A stretch of DNA of 64,000 nt from positions 1,976,867 through 2,040,866 of the forward strand of contig NC_020176.2 of NCBI RefSeq assembly GCF_000224145.3, written 5' to 3'. Origin of the DNA: Ciona intestinalis (Eukaryota; Chordata; Ascidiacea; Phlebobranchia; Cionidae). The translations under genes were made by a program, and so were the position numbers. Positions within the stretch are counted from its first letter, which is position 1; every line of letters starts with the position of its first letter. Below the pieces are notes generated by a model, which did no database searches, was not told where the DNA came from, and saw nothing but the letters and a program-made list of their open reading frames with translations. Positions 26,009 through 35,700 of the stretch are shown here, one piece after another.

Positions 26009-28524
26009 TTAAAAGTTACTCCATTTTAAGTTATGAATATCTTTCTTTTTTTTGCTTTTTGCTATTATCCATTCTTCGTTTTTCATTCTGTTTACATCAC
26101 TTAGGAACATGTGCAATCTCGGTTCATTCTTTGCTACTTTGGAGCGGTATACACAGAAGCGAGCACATAGTAGTAAGCAAGAGACTAACGGAGAATCACT
26201 CACACCAAAAAGAAAATGTTCATCTTGAAATACAAAAGGGGTGCGTAAAGTGGCACATATCCAGTCGGAAACTTCTTTCCAGAATAAAGTTACTTTAGGG
26301 CATGTGCAGAAAATATGATGTACTGTTTCAGTGCATCTTCACAAAAAACGCATTGGCCTGAGTCAACAATTCCGAATTTGAATAGTTTATGATTTGTTAT
26401 TATCGCCAGGTTGTTTAGCTTTATTTGGAAGGAGCGGAATTTTGTTTTCAGGGTACAAAAGTAGTTGGTTTTGTATACCTTTTCCCAATCGAGGGTCGAT
26501 ATTTAGTAACGTGGCCTACGTTTGACCCTGTTTATTTGTCTGATCGCAGGATATATTCACTAATGTCTTATATAGATGTTCGGTGTTATGGCAGTCCATC
26601 GCCGTTTTTAGCAGTTTTTCGGGGTATTCTCTATATTCTGTTCGATTTGGGGGCAATTCCTCCTTGTCCCATTCCTCCGGAATAGCTTTTATAAGCCGGT
26701 TATAGCTCCAAAAATCTGTCTCCTTATATGGGACCTTCCATTTGTTTATTATTTCGTTGTATCCCATGTATTCGCCCTTCTCGTTGATGAGGTCATGATA
26801 AGAGGAGATGCCATGTGTTAAAAACTGGCTGATTAAAAAGCTTTGTTGTTTTGTTTTAATTTTTGGGTTTAACCATAATAGCCGTGGGTCTGTATATTAG
26901 TCCGAGATAACCACTTTCTTAAACAATCGCCGCAGTAGAACTACTGATTTGTATAAGGCGCGCAGTGGAAATATGCGCAGAAACTCAGCTCAGCCATCTC
27001 TCATTGGTGATAACATAGCGACAGTCATAACGTTTTGGTCAACAAACTCTTTTTCAACTAATTTCCAGGGAGCGTGGTAAACGCTTGCGGCGGTATTTCG
27101 GGTAAGACTGTAAGTTTGTAGGTGAGGATGGGAATGATAAGGGACTTTATGACCGTTATTTTCCCGAGAAGCGTCAGCGCACGACTAGACCAGATGTTTA
27201 AGCGTGTGTCGACTTTTTTTATCATAGTGGCGGAGTTAAGCGTGAAGATTCTTTTACTTTGTATTTCCAGTGGAACGACAACCCCGAGATATGTTATTTG
27301 ATCATTAGGCCATGCGAGACCTTCATTACCCATTGGGCGCAATGTACAATCCCGTTTCGTTCCTACGTAGAATGCGTTTGATTTATTCAGATTAGTCACA
27401 GAGCCAGAAGCATGACCAAAACGTCGTAATATTTGGAAAATTAAATTAAAGTCCTGTAGATTGCCTCTCGTGTATATTACCGTATCGTCGGCCAGTAGAG
27501 AAATCTTTGTTTCATGACTATTAATATTTATACCTTAAAAGGGTGATGCTCGTAGCTCGATCGCCAGCATTTCCATGGCCATAACGAACAGAGAAGGAGA
27601 CAGAGGGTCGCCTTGCCGGACACCCCTGTGTAGCCTATATCAAAATACTTCGACACATACCCGTTGTTTGTGACAGCACATTTTGGCGCATCGTACACTG
27701 TCCGAATCCACTTTATAATTCTACTACCGAATCCAAATGCTTTTAGCGCTTCGAGTATATATTCCCAACTTATTGTATCAAAGGCCTTATACATGTCTAC
27801 TGAAATAATAGCTCCCGGTATCTGTTTTAGGTCGCAGTACTCAATCATATTAAACATGAGCCGAATGTTATCCCCGATATATCGTTCATTTATGAAACCG
27901 TTCTGGTCCTTGTGAATCAGATCGTCAAGAAGCATTTCATGCTGTTGTTTATGACTTTTGAGATTATTTTATAATCTGAATTTAGAAGGGTTATTGGTCT
28001 GTAGTTTGTCGCATAGTGTGGGTCCTTGTCTTTTTTTCTGTACAAGTGTAATGACACCTTGTGTTTGGTTTGTGGATAAAATACCTGTTTTTTCCGAGAA
28101 TTGAACGGCTTGCATGAATACGGGTTTTAATGTCGGCCAGAACGCTTTGTAAAATTCGATAGGAAGGCCGTCGTTGCCTGGTGATTTATTGTTCCGCATT
28201 AAATTAATTGCGATTAAGCACTCTTTTTCTATAATTTCGGTTTCAAGCACCGTACTTACCTCTNNNNNNNNNNNNNNNNNNNNNNNNNNNNNNNNNNNNN
28301 NNNNNNNNNNNNNCCCACAGTTTTTGTTTTTCTCTCGAGCAATGCGTTTCTTGTAAAAAAGTTATACAGTATCGTTTGTTTTGTAAATAGCGAAAAATAG
28401 TTTTACGTTTTTTATCATTTCTTAAGCCTGCTACATTAAAGGTTGCAAAATTTACAGTCATTGGAAAGTTGTTATTAAAGTTTTCTAACACCAATATCAA
28501 CATCGTGTTCATATTCGAAACCAC
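26009..28524 (-). pseudogene. LINE ORF2 remnant: APE endonuclease and reverse transcriptase
   Basis: The endonuclease start is clear (FATFNVAGLRNDKKR, FLQETHCSREKQKLW), then cut by the gap at 28264-28313. After the gap come RT segments NNKSPGNDGLPIEFYKAFW, GAIISVDMYKAFDTISWEY, and the catalytic region as LLADDTVIY near 27490 (the L1/Tx1 form), then LNKSNAF and the thumb ITYLGV. The C-terminal region ends at about 26009. Frames change several times, so this is a pseudogene. Confidence 0.75.
28264..28313. other. Assembly gap (50 N)
   Basis: Fifty Ns inside the LINE ORF2. The flanks encode parts normally about 400 residues apart, so roughly 1.2 kb may be hidden or deleted here. Confidence 0.99.
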
Positions 28525-28549
28525 AGCTACATTTAAATGATGTTTGTGG

Positions 28550-29713
28550 CTATATTTCTTTGATATACCTTTTTCCGCAGTCGCAGTGGATTAGGCGACA
28601 TTTGCATTTAGCGTTAGTGCAAGCTTTACTTAAGGGTTTACCAAGAAAAACGTTAAATTGATTGCATTTACAATGTGTGGAGTAACTTCGGCAGTTCGCA
28701 CATTCGTATGCTCCATCTTCCAACCTGTATTCTGGTTGTACCGTTTTACAGCACGGCATCAGTAGCATAGTTTCCTTGCATACTGGACATGCAGTTGTTT
28801 CACTATCGAAGCTTGTGAGGAATAGGTCGCTTCCGCAGCACACTTTGGATATCAAAAATTCGTTGCTGCAGCTCCAGCAGAAGTAACTTTCTGATTGTTC
28901 TGTGGTGAGCCCTTCCATATTGCACTTTGGGCAGTTTACCGGTAGTTTCTTTTCACTGACGCTAGCCGACTTGGCTCTAGTGTTCCTTGCGTCATCAGGG
29001 CTGGGATAAGCTCTCTTGCTTCGAGCAGCGGTTGTTTCGCTCTCCATAGCAGTTGACGCCTCCTCCTGCGAGTCACGGGCTACCTGAGGCAGCGTGCTGG
29101 CGTTCTTATCTCTGACGTCAGGTAGCCTCGCACTGGCTGTCGGAGTATTCAGCTTCAGGCCGGACTCTTGCTCGAGCATGGCATTTTCAAGACGAGGGAA
29201 GTGGCTTTTTCTCTATTTACAGTCTGCTTGTTTATGACCAGGTTTTGATCAATATTTGCATGTGATCTTTTGGCCAAAGTATGATACATAAAACTCAAGG
29301 TTGTTAACTATGACATAACTGGGAATCGTTTTTTTTCCAAATCTTTCCTTTTCATTGTTATGTATCTAACTTCGGTCTTGAACCCATCTTTATCGATTTT
29401 GTGAGTGCTTTTAATTGGTTGGCCATATTCCTTTTCTATTTGTTCCAGCAGCGTTTTCTCAGGAAAGGGTATTGGAACCCATCCTATTACTATATTTACA
29501 ATGTCGGATTCGTACGGTCGAAGGCCGTAAATTTCGTTTACTGTCGTTAACTTTTCGAAAAGATCCAGCACATTCTGCCTGGTAACACAAGTGACATCCA
29601 CTTTGTTGCCTTTCATTGCTGCAATGCCGGCTATTCTGTTTTTTTGTAAAACCTGCCACTTTTAACAGAAATATTATCTCGCTTCTTGACATCAGCTTGT
29701 TCGTTCTAAACAT
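28550..29713 (-). pseudogene. LINE ORF1 remnant with zinc knuckle and Cys-rich C-terminus
   Basis: The first part (29713-29308) is RRM/gag-like (YGQPIKSTHKI). After a frameshift near 29320 the sequence gives a CCHC-type knuckle near 29250 whose second Cys position is a stop codon. The distal part (29179-28550) is open and very Cys-rich: CPKC, CWSC, CPVC, CANC, CKC and CDCGK pairs, suggesting several stacked zinc ribbons. Two in-frame stops and the frameshift make the whole inactive. Confidence 0.6.
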
Positions 29714-29839
29714 AAGGCATGTTGGCCTTTTAAACGCTATTCCTGGTGTATATTAGCTGCCACCATCTGAGCGAAGCTGGCCCTTTCGGTTGCTGATGCC
29801 CTTGCGGACAACCGTCCGCTAGCCATACCAAACGTGAAA

Positions 29840-29879
29840 TGCAGAGACTGACGATGCCATTTAGGCGAAATATATTTCT
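29840..29879 (+). repeat. Right arm of 40-bp inverted repeat, hammerhead-like core
   Basis: Perfect inverse copy of 24337-24376; CTGACGA at 29848-29854 and GAAA at 29867-29870. Similarity ends abruptly on both sides. Confidence 0.6.
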
Positions 29880-29953
29880 ATATAAAAATTTAGGCATAAA
29901 TTACTAAATTAAAAGCAAATCTTTCAAAGTTTGGCAATGAAAACATACAAAAC

Positions 29954-30383
29954 TACAATGGGGTGAAGATGGGACCCTAAATTGAAATATATTTACATTA
30001 GCAGTATTTTGCAACTTGTAGTTAACCTACCGAGTTTAACACGAGATATTCTAGATTGTTTTATGAAGCTATGAAACTAGTTTAATCGTTCGCGCAAGCA
30101 AACTAAAAAAATTCATTCGCTTTACTATGATTTAGCGAGCATTAAAAAATAGCACGTTACTATTTCGCGTTTTTTACCTGTTCAAAGTATACTGTTTTTA
30201 TTTTACATATTTTTTTAATATTTAAAAACAGTAATCAGCCTTGACGGGCGTTTTATAAAGTCGTGATAATACTGTCAAATTGTTCTGCAACCATAGCTTC
30301 CTGATTATCATTAAATGGGGGTCCGTAAAAAGAAAAAAAGTCTCGTCTGACAAAGTGTCCCATCTTTCCCCACCCTACTATAT
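29954..30383. mobile_element. MITE-like element, long variant
   Basis: Runs from GGGGTGAAGATGGGACC to GTGTCCCATCTTTCCCCACC. Its right half (about 30165-30383) is an inverted copy of 30448-30660, which starts CTAGGGTGGGGGAAGATGGG, so two insertions lie head to head about 65 bp apart. Confidence 0.65.
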
Positions 30384-30447
30384 GTTTTGAACTGGTAAAA
30401 AATGAGAAATAGTTAGGTGCTAATTTTAAATGCTCGCTAAATTATAT

Positions 30448-30665
30448 ATACTAGGGTGGGGGAAGATGGGACACTTGTCAGACGAGACTTTTTTAATTTT
30501 TCTTTTTACGGATCCCCTTAATGATAATCAGGAAAATAAGGTTACAGAATTATTCGACAGTATTATCACGACTTCATAAGACGCCCGTCAAAGCTAATTA
30601 CTGTTTTTAAATATTAAAAAATATGTAAAATAGAAACAGTATGTTTTGAAGAGGTAAAATGGGAC
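30448..30665. mobile_element. MITE-like element, half copy inverted to its neighbour
   Basis: Shares GTCAGACGAGACTTTTTT, CCTTAATGATAATCAGGAAA and GTATTATCACGAC with 55350-55440 and, inverted, with 30240-30380. Confidence 0.6.
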
Positions 30666-30679
30666 ATTTGGATATTACG

Positions 30680-31050
30680 CTTATTTCTGTGGTATAGTCT
30701 CGGGCCAACCCATTGTTACGTAAATAACAAATCAAACGTTATCTTATTTCCAAAATAACACAGGAATATGGGGAAATGCATGTTTTTCGGTAGGAAGACT
30801 TGGACTTAAGAATAAATTTATAGGTTGAAAAATCTAAAAATATGCGTAATTTGTTTTATGTATCGAAAAAGTGAAAAATGAGATTTAGAAGTGGTGAATT
30901 TGTGACATTTTAGTCATTTATTATGGGTAATTTCATATATTTTTCGAAAAGTATGTTTTATAAGGTAAATATAAGCTATTTTATGCCTTCCCACTGAGGG
31001 AAATCGCAAACAAAACCCAGCAAGTTCGTCATTTATTGCTAAAGTCACCG
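30680..31050. repeat. Dispersed repeat shared with 49110-49420
   Basis: Both contain CCAACCCATTGTTACG-like, GGGGAAATGC, TTATAAGGTAAAT and TTTTATGCCT segments in the same order. The rest of 31050-31530 is copies of the GCGCATGCGC-type repeat and unassigned sequence. Confidence 0.6.
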
Positions 31051-31533
31051 TTGTTGCTCGATTTTGGAAACAAGATGGTGATATAGAGCCCGATTATAGC
31101 GTCATGGTACAACATGATAAGCCAACAGTATAGATGGTAGGAATTTCCCCTAATACGCCAGTACGCCACTAAATGTGCTATGTAATCTTTTGCCCCGGAA
31201 TGTTTTTTACCCGGTGCGTATTTATCACAGCTCGTATTACATTTATTCCGACCACGGCCTACTAGAAAGAGAGATCTCGAGTAGGCCGTGTTCCGACCTA
31301 CTGCGCAATAGTCGCTGGTACAAATATTAGAGTCGGAACGAATATATCACAACCCCGCATTAATAGCAAATGATTTACAGTTAAAAACGTTTTGTCAAGT
31401 AGTTCTTCGATTGACTTGAACTTCGCCCACTCAGGTAATCCTACAAACGAGGTTACCCTATAAATAAACTAGTATATTGTTTTGCAAATTACCAGTAACT
31501 TCAATTTATATCTGCAAACTTCTTTTTCAATTA

Positions 31534-31636
31534 ACAGAAAAACGCATGAAAGGGTTTAATCACAGAAAAACGCATGGAATGAAAGGGTTTAATCACAGAA
31601 AAACGCATCAACAGAAAAACGCATGAAAGGGTTTAA
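31534..31636 (+). repeat. Short tandem repeat upstream of XPO1
   Basis: Three to four imperfect units built from ACAGAAAAACGCATGAAAGG and GTTTAATC. Confidence 0.85.
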
Positions 31637-31817
31637 TTTAATCGGACAAAAAATTGCTCCACCCAGCGCCTAAAACAGCTTGTTTAAAATTGAAACAGTC
31701 ACGCGCGAATGAATCCGAACATCTACGAAGCTGACAGCGGTGGAAATTGGTGTAAACCAGTTTTAACCGGTCTGGAGTTAGTAGAGCGTTTTTCATCTTT
31801 ATCAATCTCTTACGAAC

Positions 31818-31860
31818 ATGGCCAAAACACCAGTTGAAATTGCGAAGAAATTTGTAGCTG
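31818..31860 (+). other. Candidate short upstream exon with ATG and strong donor
   Basis: An ATG opens 14 codons (MAKTPVEIAKKFVA) and runs straight into a consensus donor (G/GTAAGA at 31861). If spliced to the XPO1 acceptor at 32728-32729 it would make an upstream reading frame that overlaps the XPO1 start in another frame and stops soon after. Alternatively it is an orphan first exon of another gene; the end KKFVAG vaguely resembles the start of mitochondrial carriers. No partner exon was found. Low confidence. Confidence 0.25.
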
Positions 31861-32229
31861 GTAAGACTATAGGGTGAATGATTAGTAATTTCATTGTGAA
31901 AGGACCGAAATTGCTTGTATTTACAACGCCTTATCTATTCGTTAGTGCTATTCGAAGCCAAGGCAGTGGCGGGAAATTTAAAATTTGTTATTAAAGAACT
32001 CGCAAGGCAATCGTTAAGAGGCAAAGTTAAACTTACAATTTCGCTTATACCTAACGTAAGTATTGTGGTGCATAGTGGTATGTCGTATTTATTTACCCTA
32101 TACTGGTATATTTCGTAAAAAATACTCGCTTCCGAGAGAATGGGCCACAAAGCAATGTTTGGCTTGTATGTTAATAAATGAGCTCTGAAATTGTTATTGT
32201 GTTGCAACACAAAGCGTAAATCTTTGTTT

Positions 32230-32729
32230 ACTGATAGTCAGTCTGACGTACATAAGCAAGTTTAAAACAACCGGCCTAAGCTCGAAATATCAGCGCGACC
32301 CGACTTCAAACCTTCTGTTTATACGCGAGACAGTGACGTCATGGAAATTTTCAATGAATATTCCCACAGTGTTGCACGTGTGGCGGGGGTGTGCGAGAGA
32401 GCGCGCGCTCTCTATAGTAGACAAGATCTTGTTGTAAACATCTCTTGGCCGAAAAAGAACGGTTGCAATAATCACGATTTATCTGGTTCTAACTCGAACT
32501 TACCCAACCCGTGTGGAACAACACACTTATATAAACGGGTTTCCTGATAATACAAAACAATTCGATTAGCTTTACAGGGTATATATGCAGAATGTCCGTT
32601 TAGACTTGTTTTTTCTTTTAAGTATGATTGTTAAAAAAATATGATTATTAAAAAAATGTATATAATATATATATATATATATATATAATATATGTTTACT
32701 ATCTCACTAATATGGTTAAACATTTACAG
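32230..32729 (+). promoter_or_regulatory. Putative XPO1 upstream region: CRE, GC palindrome, splice acceptor near start
   Basis: This GC-richer stretch sits just before the first XPO1 coding exon. It has a consensus CRE (TGACGTCA) at 32334-32341 and an 18-bp perfect palindrome of AG/CG/CT repeats at 32396-32413, then an (AT)n tract at 32661-32692. A good 3' splice site (TTTACAG) ends at 32729, only 19 nt before the ATG, so a 5' UTR intron or spliced-leader trans-splicing is likely. The promoter role is inferred from position and motifs only. Confidence 0.4.
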
Positions 32730-32748
32730 CTCACATCATCAACACATT

Positions 32749-35700
32749 ATGCCTCCCATTGCCATGTCTGTCAATGTGACACAACAACATGGCCAACAAC
32801 TACTTGATTTTGGTCAGAAGTTGGATATATCTTTGTTGGATAGTGTGGTTGGTTGTTTATACAACGGCGAAGGACAATCAGTATGTTGAAATTGTGATTT
32901 TTTTATAATTATATATCCAAGAACACAACTAAATATATATATATATATATATCTATATATATGTTTGTAAGCTTTGCAGTTAAATATACATTATATCATT
33001 TAATATTCCTTTAGCGCTCCGATTGTTGTATAAGCAACAAGCTAACTTTTAACAACGCATCATGCTGTTGTTGCTAACAGTTGACGTTGTGCAGTGTTGT
33101 GTATTAAACAATTTAAAAGACATTGATTAAGTAGTAGTACTGTGAACCCACTTACGAAAAAGTGCAAAGTAACAAAATTTATACTTATAAATGAATTTGT
33201 TCTCTATATATTATGCTTATATATAATTATTGTTCGGATTCCTCAGTTACAAAATACTTGCATAAGTACTAATTGTAAACATGTTTAAATAACGGTAATT
33301 TCTTTTTTTGTTTACCCTATATAATATATTATATATATTTTAAACTTTACAGCAAAGAATTGCTGAGAATATATTGACTGCACTGAAAGAACACCCGGAA
33401 TCATGGACTAGGGTTGATACTATTTTAGAATATTCGCAGAATCAACAAACCAAGGTATTTTCATGCCCCAAATCTTTAATGTGCGTTATATTTTTATTTG
33501 TAGTTAACCTACATTAACAGTTAACCTTTTGTTTAATTTGTATGCAGTGGGCTAAATTTTTTTAGTAATTTTCCAATTTCTTTGGTGTTAAAATATTTAC
33601 TATTCCAGTACTATGCTCTACAAATCTTGGAAAATGTTATAAAAACCAGATGGAAAGTTTTACCAAGGAATCAATGTGATGGTATGTAAAGTAATTTGCT
33701 GAAACAACTATGTGATTACACCCATAGGCGGATCTAGGATTTTTCTGACAGAAAATGTCTAACTAATAGGTGCAAAGCGCCATATTAATATGTCTTAAAT
33801 CAACCCGTGAGTTTTAATTCAACGCTGCGGTAGCAACATTGTTCTATGCTACTATAATAAAATATCATTACTTACGCAGGATTTACTCAGACAAGCAGCG
33901 TGTTTGTTTTACTTTGGTAATATCAGCGCATAATTGAGCACGTTAGTGGTCATATAGATTCTTTTTCGTTGAACAGTTGTTGTTGTTTTTTTTTGTGTCT
34001 TTTTTCCGCACTTATCTCAATTCTTAATTCTAGCGTTTTTTCTTTATTCTCTTGATTGAAATCAAATCATATATACATTTATAATTTTTGGACTGAATTT
34101 TCAAGTTTAAAACCGCACGATGAGCGAATAATTAAAGATTACTTTCCTCATGCACTTTACATAGCGGAAACACTGTCTGGGACGGCACGTGTTTGTAAGA
34201 TAAGAAATCAACACAACGATTCACGACTGAATCAAACTATTAGCATTTAAGTGGGGACGCATTAAATGCACTACTCTTATACCGTATTATCATTAATTGT
34301 AATTGAAACATTATTTTTAATTAAACACCATATGAATAATATTAACTTCTAACATTACCTGATTACTGCGTGACTACGATTTATCCAAATTGACGAAAAA
34401 CAAGCGATTTTAAGCAACGTCGGGGTTACTGGTTAACTAATGTACAAGGGTACGGGAGTTGTACAAAGCGTATTTACACATATTCTTTACCAATCATTCA
34501 ATCCTCCCTCATACGTAATTATAATAAGTCTTTATAATACATGTATCAATGCATTGTGCCTACTGCTCCACAGTCACCAATGGCAACTGAAAACCGCTTT
34601 GTTGGTTACTTCGGGTTTGTTTTAAATCGAGCGTAGTCAACCGTTGTAGTAAATGGGTTGATTAATACTATGCTAATTACTTTTAAACGTGCTCAGGCAT
34701 TAGATCTGTGATCTCTTGTCTTTTCTTGTAACGCTCGCGCTTCGTATCTAATTGTATGCGATTACAAATTATCCATTCTTGTCTAAGCTGCTTGCCGGTG
34801 TCAACATAACCAATAAAATATCAAATTAATTTGAGCCCGTTTGTGTTTGCCCCATTCCCTCTGTGATTTACCGTTTCCATAATCTAGCTCGGCAGACATC
34901 CCTCTTTTCGTCAGCATGTAGATACGATAATGTAGATAACGATTGCAACAACTTGCACAATCAGTCGCATATATTTACGTAGTATTGTAGTTGATTTTAA
35001 GTCACAGAATTTCGATGGCAAGATGCTTGAATCCCAACATTGAATAGAATCTAATATTTTAATTTAAAATATAGTATTTACCATTTATATAATGCTAAGC
35101 TAACAAATATTGAATTCTGGTAAAACAAATCACCTATGCTATAAATAATGTAACTCGGTAAGTGTAACAGATTTAATTCGACTTCATATATAAATCATAT
35201 ATAAATTAGCATAAAAGTAATAAAACGTTTTACATTATTGTTGCTTTAGTTGCCTATCCAAATAATTATGGTTTGCTTTTTTTGCTACTGTAGGAATCAA
35301 GAAGTACATTGTGGCTTTAATAATCAAGACTTCATCAGATGCCGCTCTCAGTGAAAAAGAAAAGACTTATCTTGGCAAACTAAACATGATTCTAGTTCAG
35401 ATATTGAAACAAGATTGGCCCAAGAACTGGCCAACATTTATTAGCGACATTGTTGGTGCAAGTCGTACAAATGAATCTCTGTGTCAAAATAACATGGTTA
35501 TTCTTAAACTACTCAGGTTAGAATATTAAGTTACAGTAATTGATGTGACATGTGACAAATAAAAGTAATAGGCTTATAGTTAAGTGTAATTTATTATTTA
35601 TAGGCATTAATACTAAATAATAATGGTTTAAAAGTAAAGTAGTGATCGGCTGCAAAACTAATGGAAATGAACTTCACATTGGTTTAGTACTTGTATGTTG

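Larger units (their letters stand above)
25916..29760 (-). mobile_element. Tx1/L1-type LINE, degenerate
   Basis: From 5' to 3' on the minus strand: ORF1 remains (29713-28550), APE-type endonuclease start (28524-28314), gap, RT, C-terminal domain, and an A/T-rich tail with TAA-like repeats at about 25916-25935. Frameshifts occur around 28000, 27600 and 27000. The endonuclease-to-RT part is missing, either in the assembly gap or deleted. Confidence 0.75.
24337..29879 (-). mobile_element. Composite retroelement island bounded by a perfect 40-bp inverted repeat
   Basis: The outer ends 24337-24376 and 29840-29879 are a perfect 40-bp inverted repeat. Inside, both coding units are on the minus strand: Tx1/L1-type LINE remains (about 29760 down to 25916), then Penelope-like RT and endonuclease. 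The LINE seems to have landed in or joined the Penelope-like RT gene, since the RT domain starts abruptly beside the LINE's A/T-rich 3' tail. Both are broken by frameshifts and stops. Confidence 0.75.

Noticed and set aside
24337..29879. Calling the 40-bp repeat a working hammerhead ribozyme
   Set aside because: Only the core order is seen; stem I pairing and the cleavage site were not found, so it is reported only as a core-like motif.
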